From the NCBI GenBank assembly GCA_040766985.1, contig JAXGPL010000006.1, positions 1-64,000 on the forward strand: DNA of 64,000 nucleotides, written 5' to 3'. The position numbers and the translations under genes are program-made. The stretch's first letter is position 1. Every line of letters starts with the position of its first letter. Below the pieces are notes generated by a model, which was not told where the DNA came from, ran no database searches, and was given only the letters and a program-made list of their open reading frames with translations. This stretch comes from JAXGPL01 sp040766985. GTDB lineage: Bacteria; Bacillota; Sulfobacillia; JAUYEG01. Positions 7,874-16,795 of this stretch are shown here, piece by piece.

Positions 7874-8065
7874 CCCTCCGCCGCCCAAGAACCGGGTTTG
7901 GCCGTATCGTCGGCCGCGCCCCCCCGTGCGACGTTCCCGCCAGGTTCTTCCGCCATCCGGGGCGGCCGCAAATACAGTATTAGACAGGAGAAGGCCCGCT
8001 CGTGCCGAAATGACCTGATTGGCTATCGACATTCTGCGCAACCATAGAGGTGGAGGGACTAGGCG

Positions 8066-9236
8066 ATGCAGTTTAGCGGCTTGACGATTGGAGTACCCAA
8101 AGAGATCCTGGCCGGTGAGTTCCGGGTGGCGGCAACCCCGGAGACGGCGCGCCGTATTGCCGACATGGGCGGTAAAGTCATCCTTGAGACAGGTGCCGGC
8201 GCGGGCGCTCATTACAGCGATGCCCAATACCGGGACGCGGGCGCAGAGGTTCTTGTCTGATCCGCGGGAGGTCTACTCGCGGGCGGATATCGTGCTCAAG
8301 GTCAAGGAGCCCATCTTCAACGCTGCTCTCGGCGTACACGAGTCCGGCCTTCCCCGTTCCGGCGCTACCCTGATTTGCTTCCTGCATCCGGCCAACGCCA
8401 AGAACCACGAAATGGTTCGGTCTCTTGCCAATCGCGGCATAGTAAGCTTCACGCTCGACAGCATCCCGAGGATCTCTGCCGCCCAACGCATGGATGCGCT
8501 GACCTCGATGAGCACGGTAGCCGGATACAAGGCGTCGGTGATGGCTGCGTACCGGCTATCCCGGTTTGTTCCGATGATGCCGACCGCGTTCGGGATGATT
8601 AAGCCCGCCGAGTTCATCGTCATGGGCGCGGGTGTCGCCGGGTTGCAGGCTATTGCTACCGCCAAGCGGCTCGGCGCCAAGGTCAAGAGCATCGACATTC
8701 GTCCCGAGGCTGCCGAACAGGCCAAGAGCCTTGGGGCCGAGGTCATCCCCTTCGACGTCCCCGCCGAGTTGGCGATGGGCAGTGGCGGCTATGCCAGGCG
8801 CCTGCCGGAGGAGTGGTATGAGCGTGAGCGCGAAGCCCTCCGCCCGCACGTCAAGACCGCGGACGCGATCATCCTAACCGCTCTGATTCCCGGGGAAGTG
8901 GCGCCGATTCTGATCGATGACGCAATGGTCGGTTCGATGAAACCAGGCTCGGTGATCGTCGACATCGCCATTGATCAGGGGGGCAACTGCTCGGCCACGA
9001 AGACCGGCGAGGAATACGTTCGGGACGGCGTTTTCATCAGCGGCGTCGTCAATGTGCCTGCGACGCTGGCGGTTGACTCCACGTTTATGTTTGCGCAGAA
9101 CATGTTCTACTTCCTGTCGCACGTGGTCAAAGACGGTCAGGTCAGGCGTGATCCGGCTGATCAGATCATCTCATCGTCCCTTGTCACAGCCGACGGCGAG
9201 GTTCTCCATCGGGGTACGCTCTTGGCCATGAAGTAA
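8066..9236 (+). pseudogene. pntAA: NAD(P) transhydrogenase alpha subunit part 1, one frameshift
   Basis: The first frame (8066 to about 8254) reads MQFSGLTIGVPKEILAGEFR and ends at a TGA at 8258-8260. Similarity continues without a gap in the next frame from SDPREVYSRADIVLKVKEP to the stop at 9236. The joined ~389-residue product is full length. It has the alanine-dehydrogenase-like fold, with GAGVAGLQAIATAKRLGA as the NAD(H)-binding loop. It is the soluble NAD(H) domain of the proton-translocating transhydrogenase. A single-base change near 8253-8256 in TTCTTG is enough to explain the break. RBS GGTGGAGG lies before ATG 8066. Confidence 0.85.
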
Positions 9237-9308
9237 CGCATAGCCGGCAGCGATCACAAGAGCCGTCTGATCGAGCTGCATCGAACAGACCTCCCAGGAG
9301 GAGACGCC

Positions 9309-9590
9309 ATGCAGATTGTCAATCTGGTATTCCTTGTCGTTCTGACAATCGTCGGTTACGGGATCATCCTTGCGGTTCCCCCGCTGCTGCACACGCCGCT
9401 TATGTCGGGGATGAACGCCCTTTCGGGCATCACCGTCCTCGGGGCGGTGATCGTTGTCGCCACGCAGGGATTGACTCTGTGGGGAGGCCTCGCAGTCGTG
9501 GCCGGGATGATCAACGTTGTCGGCGGGTTTTGGGTCACAGAACGCATGCTGCGGATGTTCCGGGCAGATGACCGCAGCCAGACGGAATAG
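9309..9590 (+). CDS. pntAB: NAD(P) transhydrogenase alpha subunit part 2 (membrane)
   Basis: A 93-residue membrane protein with three hydrophobic segments (residues ~5-25, 32-52 and 58-78) and the typical HTPLMSGMNALSGITVLGA stretch. It supplies part of the proton channel of the three-gene transhydrogenase form found in many bacteria. An AGGAGG-type site precedes the ATG, and pntB follows after 12 bases. Confidence 0.92.
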   Translation: MQIVNLVFLVVLTIVGYGIILAVPPLLHTPLMSGMNALSGITVLGAVIVVATQGLTLWGGLAVVAGMINVVGGFWVTERMLRMFRADDRSQTE

Positions 9591-9602
9591 GGGCCTGCAG
9601 TC

Positions 9603-11009
9603 ATGTGGTTTCGTGTGATCGTCGCGCTGGTATTGACTGTCGGTTTCCTTGTCGGGATACGGCTGATGCAGTCACCGCGTACCGCTCGCAGAGGCAACGC
9701 GCTCGGGGCGGCGTCGATGGCCCTCGCGATCGTATTCACGCTCGGCTGGCAATCCGCACTCGGCAATCCAGTGATCTGGCTTCTGTTGGGCATCGGCGCT
9801 CTGCTCGGGTACATCCTCGCCGACCGCGTACGAATGGTGCAGATGCCCCAAATGGTCGGGTTGTTCAACGGGCTGGGCGGCCTGGCATCGGCCCTTGTGG
9901 CGGGTGCAGCCGTCGGATCGGGATCTGTTGAGAATGCGTTCTTTTTCCTGACTGCCGCAGTTGCCCTGGGACTTGGCACGGTCACATTCAGCGGCAGCGT
10001 GGTGGCCGCAATGAAGCTGCACGGTGTCATTTCTGGGCGGGCGGTTGTCCGCCGCACCGATAACCTCGTTCTCAGCCTGCTCGGCGTCGTGGTGTTGGCC
10101 AGCGTGGCCGTGAGCACACTGGGTTCCGCCAGAGGCTTTGCGGTATCCATGCCGTTCAACATCGTCGCCGCGCTTGTGATTGGCTATGTCGGCGCACTGC
10201 GCATCGGTGGAGCCGATATGCCCGTCGTCATTTCGTTCCTCAACTCGCTTTCCGGCATCGCCGCGGCCGTATGTGGGTTGGCTGTGTCCGATATGCTCCT
10301 TGCCGGAGTCGGCGCGCTTGTCGGTGTGGCAGGCATGATCCTTACCCAGATCATGTGTGGGGCTATCAACCGCAGCCTGGCGGGGCTTTTTCGCGGTTCG
10401 GTGCCGGCGCGGCCGGCGATGCAGCCCGAGGAGGTCGTTCCCGCGGCGGAAACCGCTACCGATGGGGCCGCGGACGAGTTGGGCCTGCCCGCCCAGGTAG
10501 TGGTAGATGACTTGCCGGAGCTGCTGCGCAAAGCTGAACGGGTGATCATTGTGCCTGGCTACGGGATGGCGGTTGCCCAGGCTCAGCATGCAGTGGGAGA
10601 GCTTGTGTCCGTGCTGGAGGCAAAGGGCAAGACGGTGCGCATCGCCATCCATCCGGTCGCCGGACGGATGCCCGGCCATATGAATGTTCTGCTGGCCGAA
10701 GCCGGCCTGGACTACGAGAAATTCGTGGATATGGACGAAATCAACCCGGAGTTCTCCAACACGGACGTGGTTGTCGTCGTCGGAGCCTGCGATGTGGTCA
10801 ATCCGGCTGCCCGCTCGGCCTCGGGGACGCCGATCTACGGGATGCCCGTGCTTAAGGTAGAGGAGGCCCGCACGGTTATCGTCCTGAACCTCGACGAGCG
10901 CCCGGGCTATTCCGGGGTTGCCAACCCGCTCTACGATGCGCCGCATGTTGCGCACATCTGGGGCGACGCTAAGGTGACGGTCCCTCAGGTCACGGAAATG
11001 GCGCGCTAG
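9603..11009 (+). CDS. pntB: NAD(P) transhydrogenase beta subunit
   Basis: 468 residues: about eight to nine membrane helices in the first ~270 residues, then a soluble NADP(H)-binding domain. The latter carries VPGYGMAVAQAQH, HPVAGRMPGHMNVLLAEA, VVVGACDVVNPAAR and LNLDERPGYSGV, the standard domain III signatures. With PntAA and PntAB it couples hydride transfer between NAD(H) and NADP(H) to proton movement. It is complete and followed by a good terminator. The transhydrogenase operon is inserted between spoIIM and xerD. Confidence 0.95.
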   Translation: MWFRVIVALVLTVGFLVGIRLMQSPRTARRGNALGAASMALAIVFTLGWQSALGNPVIWLLLGIGALLGYILADRVRMVQMPQMVGLFNGLGGLASALVAGAAVGSGSVENAFFFLTAAVALGLGTVTFSGSVVAAMKLHGVISGRAVVRRTDNLVLSLLGVVVLASVAVSTLGSARGFAVSMPFNIVAALVIGYVGALRIGGADMPVVISFLNSLSGIAAAVCGLAVSDMLLAGVGALVGVAGMILTQIMCGAINRSLAGLFRGSVPARPAMQPEEVVPAAETATDGAADELGLPAQVVVDDLPELLRKAERVIIVPGYGMAVAQAQHAVGELVSVLEAKGKTVRIAIHPVAGRMPGHMNVLLAEAGLDYEKFVDMDEINPEFSNTDVVVVVGACDVVNPAARSASGTPIYGMPVLKVEEARTVIVLNLDERPGYSGVANPLYDAPHVAHIWGDAKVTVPQVTEMAR

Positions 11010-11034
11010 CTAACCCTGTCTTCGAGCGCCCGTC

Positions 11035-11075
11035 GCCGCCGGTCCCGTTAGGAGCTGGGCCGGCGGCTTTTCTTT
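11035..11075 (+). terminator. Terminator of the pnt operon
   Basis: An 8-bp GCCGCCGG/CCGGCGGC stem (11035-11042, 11060-11067) with a 17-base loop is followed by TTTTCTTT, 25 bases after the pntB stop. Confidence 0.8.
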
Positions 11076-11148
11076 GGACATGCAGTTCTGAAAGCCACGC
11101 ACGCCTCATATCTTCTATGGGACCTTTTCATCTCGGGGAGGTGAGTGC

Positions 11149-11373
11149 GTGGTCATTTCGCTCTGGCGCATGCGCAAGTTCTGGTTTTGGGTCAAGATCC
11201 TGGCGATCGTGATTGTCCTGGCACTTATACTGCCGCCGGTGATCGGCTGGGTCCGCCATTTGATGTACAGTGCCGCAACTAGCCCCCCGGAAACCGAGGA
11301 AGTCCTGACCCCCGGGGGCTCGGAGTACGGAGGCGGGCAGGGGGGCTGCTTGGGAGGGTTATTGAGGTTTTGA
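11149..11373 (+). CDS. Small single-span membrane protein
   Basis: A 74-residue protein with one clear membrane segment, WVKILAIVIVLALILPPVIG, after a short basic N-terminus. A hydrophilic tail with PPETEEVLTPGG then Gly-rich sequence follows. GTG start at 11149 follows GGGGAGGTGA by 5-8 bases, which supports translation. The position (upstream of xerD, in a spoIIM-xerD interval) and topology recall the small DUF4227/YqzK-type protein of Bacillus, but I see no sequence signature that proves this. Confidence 0.55.
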   Translation: MVISLWRMRKFWFWVKILAIVIVLALILPPVIGWVRHLMYSAATSPPETEEVLTPGGSEYGGGQGGCLGGLLRF

Positions 11374-11388
11374 GGGCCTACTACAGAG

Positions 11389-12805
11389 GGGGAAGGGCGA
11401 TAGCCCGGACGCCTCCATGGCCCTTTGTACGCTTTGCTCCTTGGGATGGACGGGCCAAGTCGGCGCCGGGCTATCGCCCTCCCCTTGAGGTGAGGGACCG
11501 ACCTACTAAGTGAGGGATCAATCCGCGGGGGTTGATGGCGCCGGACGCCTCCATGGCCCTTTGTACGCTTTGCTCCTTGGGACGGACGGGCCAAGTCGGC
11601 GCCGGGCTATCGCCCTTCCCCTTGAGGTGAGAGGGCCAGTTGCGATAGCGCCGGACGCCTCCATGGCCCTTTGTACGCTCTGCTCCTTGGGATGGACGGG
11701 CCAAGTCGGCGCCGGGCTATCGCCCTTCCCCTTGAGGTGAGCAGGGGGCCGGGTTGCGATGGCGCCGGACGCCTCCATGGCCCTTTGTACGCTTTGCTCC
11801 TTGGGACGGACGGGCCAAGTCGGCGCCGGGCTATCGCCCTTCCCCTTGAGGTGAGAGGGGCCAGTTGCGATGGCGCCGGACGCCTCCATGGCCCTTTGTA
11901 CGCTCTGCTCCTTGGGATGGACGGGCCAAGTCGGCGCCGGGCTATCGCCCTTCCCCTTGAGGTGAGAGGGGCCAGTTGCGATGGCGCCGGACGCCTCCAT
12001 GGCCCTTTGTGCGCTTTGCTCCTTGGGACGGACGGGCCGAGTCGGCGCCGGGCTATCGCCCTTCCCCTTGAGGTGAGAGGGGCCAGTTGCGATAGCCCGG
12101 ACGCCTCCATGGCCCTTTGTAGGCTTTGCTCCTTGGGACGGACGGGCCAAGTCGGCGCCGGGCTATCGCCCTTCCTTGAGGTGAGAGGGGCCAGTTGCGA
12201 TGGCGCCGGACGCCTCCATGGCCCTTTGTACGCTTTGCTCCTTGGGATGGACGGGCCAAGTCGGCGCCGGGCTATCGCCCTTCCCCTTGAGGTGAGAGGG
12301 CCAGTTGCGATAGCGCCGGACGCCTCCATGGCCCTTTGTACGCTTTGCTCCTTGGGAGGACGGGCCAAGTCGGCGCCGGGCTAGCCCTTCCCCTGAGGTG
12401 AGGGGCCAGTTGCGATAGCGGACGCCCATGGCCCTTGCGCTGCTCCGGGACGGACGGGCCAAGTCGGCGCCGGGCTATCGCCCTTCCCCTTGAGGTGAGA
12501 GGGGCCAGTTGCGATAGCCCGGACGCCTCCATGGCCCTTTATGCGCTTTGCTCCTTGGGATGGACGGGCCGTCGGCGCCGGGCTATCGCCCTTCCCTTGA
12601 GGTGAGAGGGGCCAGTTGCGATGGCGCCGGACGCCTCCATGGCCCTTTGTACGCTTTGCTCCTTGGGACGGACGGGCCAAGTCGGCGCCGGGCTATCGCC
12701 CTTCCCCTTGAGGTGAGAGGGGCCAGTTGCGATAGCCCGGGCGCCTCCATGGCCCTTTGTACGCTCTGCTCCTTGGGATGGACGGGCCAAGTCGGCGCCG
12801 GGCCA
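11389..12805. repeat. Tandem array of thirteen ~110-bp structured repeats
   Basis: A unit containing GACGCCTCCATGGCCC recurs with that core starting at 11408, 11544, 11654, 11768, 11879, 11990, 12100, 12209, 12319, 12421, 12522, 12630 and 12740. Spacing is mostly 108-114 bases, with one 136-base first step and shortened units (101-102) near 12319-12522. Each unit contains nested inverted repeats: GCGATAGC pairs with GCTATCGC, a GCGCCGGAC/GTCGGCGCC pair lies inside, and TGGCCC pairs with GGGCCA. In the unit at 11642-11723 these arms are 11642-11656, 11664-11669, 11698-11703 and 11705-11723. The left border (11389-11408) is the exact reverse complement of the unit segment CCGGGCTATCGCCCTTCCCC. 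Open frames exist on both strands only as a by-product of repetition. Not a CRISPR: there are no unique spacers. Confidence 0.95.
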
Positions 12806-13157
12806 ATGCCAACCTCCCTCCCCAAGCGAGACTGATTGGCCCTGGGGAGCCCAGCGTTACCGGAATGTCGGTCGGCTTCACTGGAAAAACAGGCCTGAAC
12901 CGGCTGCCTCCTGCCAATCGCCGCCGCATCCTGCTCTTAACCGCGCCTAGCAGCCACGATTCCCTCCGCGTAGGGCGACGATTGTCGGGATAGGCAGCTT
13001 TATGTCGCCCGATTCGGGCCTGCCGCTGAAGGAGATTCGGGAGGTAGGGGATTCGTTATGTGGAATAGAGTCGGCAAACCTGGCAGATACTTCAGGAGCC
13101 GGGCCGCCGGTAAGAGAGTCGGTCCGCATATCCTCAGCCGGAAAGTGGGGCCCCTGC
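12806..13157. other. Intergenic region between repeat array and xerD
   Basis: About 350 bases with no gene I can support. A frame open from 13002 runs into xerD, but its first 52 codons lack similarity to XerD N-termini. A short GCCCGATTCGGGC palindrome lies near 13007. No good promoter pair was found. Confidence 0.4.
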
Positions 13158-14060
13158 GTGAACGATCAGATTGGTGCATTCATCAGCTATCTTGATGTTG
13201 AGCGCGGCCTCACGGCAAACACGCAGGACGCGTACCGGCGGGACCTCAAGGACTTCATGGCGTACCTCTCCGAGCGCAGCAACGCGGTCGAGCGCGCATC
13301 CCGCGCCGTGATCATCTCTTACCTGCTGCATCTTGAGCGCGGGACCTCCGATCGCAAAGGCGCCTCGCGCGCCACCATGGCGCGGCGGCTGGCAGCAATC
13401 AAGTCTTTCTACCGGTTTCTGGTGGGTCGGGGCACGATTCAGAGTGACCCCACCGAGCACCTCGACTCGCCCAAGCTTGAGAAGAAGCTGCCCACGGTAC
13501 TCACGGTGGAGGAAGTGGAGACGCTGCTCCAGCAACCCGATACAACTACCGCCGGGGGGCTGCGCGACCGGGCGATGCTCGAGCTTCTCTACGCGACGGG
13601 CATCCGCGTCTCGGAGTTGGTTTCCCTTGATACCGCGAGCGTCAATATCGACCTTGGGTTTGTTCGCCTGACGGGCAAGGGGACCAAAGACCGGGTCGTG
13701 CCAATCGGATCGGTTGCCCGCCGCTTCGTGGGCCAGTACCTGGAGACGGGGCGGCCGAAGCTGGTCCGCGACCCGCTGACGGCATCGTTGTTCGTCAATC
13801 ACCACGGCCGGCGCCTTACGAGGCAGGGTTTCTGGAAAATCGTCAAGCGCTACGCCGAAGAGGCCCGCATCGACCACAAGGAGATCACGCCGCACACCTT
13901 GCGTCATTCGTTCGCGACGCACCTGCTCCAGCACGGGGCCGACCTTCGGGCAGTCCAGGAGATGTTGGGCCACGCTGACATCGCCACGACGCAGATCTAT
14001 ACGCAGATCACCCGCGGGCGCCTCAACGAGGTCTATGCCAAAGCGCACCCGCGGGCCTAG
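13158..14060 (+). CDS. xerD: Tyrosine recombinase XerD
   Basis: A 300-residue integrase-family recombinase. An N-terminal SAM-like domain (AFISYLDVERGLTANTQDAY) is followed by the catalytic domain with R in LYATGIRVSEL, K in LTGKGTKDR, HTLRHSFATHLL (HxxR), H in LGHADIATTQ and the nucleophile Tyr in IYTQ. It resolves chromosome dimers at dif together with XerC. GTG at 13158 gives the standard MNDQIGAF-type N-terminus; GGAAAGTGGGG precedes it. xerD directly upstream of deoB and the spoIIA region is the known Bacillus order. Confidence 0.93.
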   Translation: MNDQIGAFISYLDVERGLTANTQDAYRRDLKDFMAYLSERSNAVERASRAVIISYLLHLERGTSDRKGASRATMARRLAAIKSFYRFLVGRGTIQSDPTEHLDSPKLEKKLPTVLTVEEVETLLQQPDTTTAGGLRDRAMLELLYATGIRVSELVSLDTASVNIDLGFVRLTGKGTKDRVVPIGSVARRFVGQYLETGRPKLVRDPLTASLFVNHHGRRLTRQGFWKIVKRYAEEARIDHKEITPHTLRHSFATHLLQHGADLRAVQEMLGHADIATTQIYTQITRGRLNEVYAKAHPRA

Positions 14061-14074
14061 GGCCACGGGCCGCC

Positions 14075-15352
14075 ATGCAGGGATTTGATCCGCATCCGAC
14101 AGGCCTGGCCCTGTCCCGGCTCCCGCCGCTTGCGCCCGTCTGTCGCCGGTTCTCTCTCATTGTCCTCGACGGCGTCGGCATCGGGTCCGATGAAGACCTG
14201 CCCTGGCGCGGCGACCCGGGTGCGGACACCCTCGGTGGCGTAGCTGCAGCGGCGGGCGGCCTTGACCTGCCAAACCTCGAACGTCTGGGCCTCCGCGAGC
14301 TCAAGCAACTCCCTGGCACGAGTTCCGCAGCAGGCCCGGCGCCTATCGCCGGCACCTCCGCCCGTCTTGTTCCGCTCTCGCTCGGCAAGGACACCCTCAC
14401 CGGCCACTGGGAGCTTGCCGGACTGGTCACCCAGACCCGCATGCAGACCTTCCCTGACGGCCTGCCGGCGGACTTGCTGGAGCGGCTGGGGCATGCATTT
14501 GGACGCCCTGTCCTCGGAGGCATGCCTGCCTCCGGGACGGCGGTGATCGAGCAGTTTGGCCGCGAGCACCTCGCGACCGGCCACCCGATCGTTTACACCT
14601 CCGCCGACAGCGTCTTGCAGATTGCAGCACATGAGGCAGTAGTCCCGGTCCGCGAGCTATACCGGATGTGCGAGATGGCGCGCGAGATCGCAAGGGGCGA
14701 GTGGCTTGTCGGAAGGGTCATCGCCCGCCCGTTCACGGGCAAGCCGGGCTCATTCGAGCGGATCGCGGCCGGCCGCCGCGACTACAGCCTCGAGCCGCCC
14801 GCGCCAACCGTCCTCGACGCCTGTCTTGAAGCAGGGGTCGAGGTTATCGCAGTCGGCAAGATCGGCGACGTCTTCTCGGGCCGGGGCATTTCCCAATCGC
14901 GCAAGGCAGCAGGCAACGGCGCGGTGCTCGCCGAGCTTGCGGCGCTCAAGCGAGCGGACCCGGGTCGAGGCACGGCGAGCGGGGGCGGCCCACGCCAGTT
15001 GATATTCGCCAACCTCAACGATTTCGATTCGCTGTATGGGCATCGCCGCGACGCGGCGGGCTTCGCAGGCGCGCTCGAGGAGTTCGATGCCGCCCTCGCC
15101 GGCCTGTTGCCCCAGACCTCCGACGGCAGCGAGGTCTTAGCGGTCACCGCCGATCACGGGTGCGACCCGCTATATCGCGGCACGGACCACACCAGGGAAA
15201 CCGTTCCGCTGTTCGTCGCCGGCACGGACTGGCCGCCCGCCTGCCTCGGTCCCGTGTACGGGCTCACGGCCGTCGCGGGTCTGGTTTCCGCAGCGTTTGG
15301 ACTGAAGGGCTTCGGCTTCTGGCCCCGAAAGGCATCTTCCGAAGAAACCTAG
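14075..15352 (+). CDS. deoB: Phosphopentomutase
   Basis: 425 residues of the alkaline-phosphatase-like metalloenzyme superfamily. Motifs in order are LIVLDGVGIG near residue 28, SLGKDTLTGHWE with the phospho-acceptor Thr region, FANLNDFDSLYGHRRD, TADHGCDP and GTDHTRETVP, together giving the two-Mn site. It interconverts ribose (deoxyribose) 1- and 5-phosphates in nucleoside salvage. The first ~25 residues before FSLIVLDG are longer than usual, so a later start is possible, although ATG 14075 is the only good codon. It lies 14 bases after xerD and is probably cotranscribed. Confidence 0.93.
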   Translation: MQGFDPHPTGLALSRLPPLAPVCRRFSLIVLDGVGIGSDEDLPWRGDPGADTLGGVAAAAGGLDLPNLERLGLRELKQLPGTSSAAGPAPIAGTSARLVPLSLGKDTLTGHWELAGLVTQTRMQTFPDGLPADLLERLGHAFGRPVLGGMPASGTAVIEQFGREHLATGHPIVYTSADSVLQIAAHEAVVPVRELYRMCEMAREIARGEWLVGRVIARPFTGKPGSFERIAAGRRDYSLEPPAPTVLDACLEAGVEVIAVGKIGDVFSGRGISQSRKAAGNGAVLAELAALKRADPGRGTASGGGPRQLIFANLNDFDSLYGHRRDAAGFAGALEEFDAALAGLLPQTSDGSEVLAVTADHGCDPLYRGTDHTRETVPLFVAGTDWPPACLGPVYGLTAVAGLVSAAFGLKGFGFWPRKASSEET

Positions 15353-15371
15353 CCTTGGAAGGAGTGTTAGC

Positions 15372-16558
15372 GTGAGCCAATTGCGGATTTCCCCCGACGA
15401 GCTCCGTGCCAGGCAACGGCGCGTTCTCGATGTGATCGGGGGCAAGGACCTCCAGGCGATGGTCCTGTTCAATGCGACATCGATTTTCTACCTCACCGGA
15501 TTCGCCTTCATCCCCACAGAGCGCCCGATGTGCATGGTCCTGCACGGCGGCGGCAAGAGCCTCCTGTTTGTGCCGCGCCTCGAAGCCGAGCATGGCAAGG
15601 AAACCGCCGAAGTCGACGACGTTATGTCCTACCCCGAATACCCCGGCGAGACCCATCCCATGAAGGTGCTCGCCGGCATCCTTCGTGACCTCGGGCTGGC
15701 CGGCAAGCCTGTTGCCGCCGATGCGCCAGGCTACGCTTCGGGGTGGGGTTACCGAGGGCCGCGGCTTGAGGAGATTCTCCCGGGCACGACGGTGACGCTC
15801 ATGCCTAAGCTTGTCGAGGAGCATCGTGTAATCAAGTCCCCCCAGGAGATCGCCCTGATCCGTGAGAGCTGCCGGTGGGGCAACCTTGCCCACGCGCTGC
15901 TCCAGGAGTACTCCAAGGCGGGTATCACCGAGACTGAAATCTCGGCGCGGGCTTCGCAGGAAGCGACCGCCGCGATGATCAAGACGCTTGGCGCAGGCTT
16001 CGAACCGCGCGGCGGCCGCGGCGCAAGCGCCGGTTTCCGCGGCCAGATCGGCCCCAACTCGGCCCTGCCGCACGCAATCACCAAGAACCTCGTGCTGCGG
16101 ACGGGCGACGTTCTGGTCACCGGCGCGGGTGCGACGGTCTGGGGCTACAACAGCGAGCTCGAGCGGACGATGTTCGTAGGCGAGGTTTCCGCGGAACAAC
16201 GCAAGTTCTTTGACTGGATGATGCGCCTGCAGGATGTGGCGTTCGAGAACATCAAGCCCGGCCGGCCTTGCGCGGAGGTGGACGTGGCCGTCCGCAAGGT
16301 GTACGACGAGCTCAACCTCTGGCCTACTGGCGTCACCATATCGGCCACGCCCTCGGCATCCTCGGGCACGAAGCGCCGTTCTTTGACCTCGGCGACGATA
16401 CCTTGATCCAGCCGGGGATGGTGTTCAGCGTCGAGCCCGGCCTGTATGTTGACGGCCTAGGCGGCTTCCGCCACTCCGACACCTTGGTGGTAACGGAAAC
16501 CGGTATCGAAATGCTGACCTACTACCCCCGCGACCTCGACAGCATGGTCTGCCGCTAG
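15372..16558 (+). pseudogene. M24-family (Xaa-Pro peptidase-like) protein, one frameshift
   Basis: GTG start at 15372 after GGAAGGAGTG. The first frame gives a creatinase-type N-terminal domain (MVLFNATSIFYLTGFAFIPTERP) and the start of the pita-bread domain. Near 16319 the frame changes, and the rest (YWRHHIGHALGILGHE, PGMVFSVEPGLY, VTETG) continues in the next frame to TAG at 16556-16558. The His and both Glu metal ligands are present, but the two Asp ligands of M24 enzymes are replaced: TGAGA instead of DxG, and SELERT instead of SDxTRT. So even the joined protein would be an atypical family member, possibly not a peptidase. Position between deoB and dacF takes the place of pupG in Bacillus. 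Confidence 0.78.
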
Positions 16559-16586
16559 ACCTTCTCCCTGAGTTTGTAAGCGAAGC

Positions 16587-16613
16587 GCCCGGCGCAGTCC
16601 GCCGGGCCTTGGC
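16587..16613 (+). terminator. Terminator before dacF
   Basis: GCCCGGCG/CGCCGGGC 8-bp arms (16587-16594, 16600-16607) with a CAGTC loop lie 28 bases after the M24 gene stop. The T-richness after it is modest (TTGGCTTATT). Confidence 0.6.
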
Positions 16614-16795
16614 TTATTCCTTGCCGCAGTAACAATCGCCGGGCTGGAAACAAATCGCTGCCGCGACGGGGCCGAAACGCTCGTGCTTGTGCCGTTGGCT
16701 GGGCAAACCTAAGTCAAACGAGCCGAATCCCAGGCTCGACGCGATAGGCTGATTTGACCCACAGACATGATCCGTAGACTTGGAGGTGTCGTGCC

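Noticed and set aside
11518..12680. Long open frames on both strands (up to ~250 codons) inside the repeat array
   Set aside because: They arise from repetition of a G/C-rich unit, lack ribosome sites, and change frame as the unit length varies.
11385..12830. CRISPR array
   Set aside because: Units are ~110 bases and repeat along their whole length; there are no unique spacers and no cas genes nearby.
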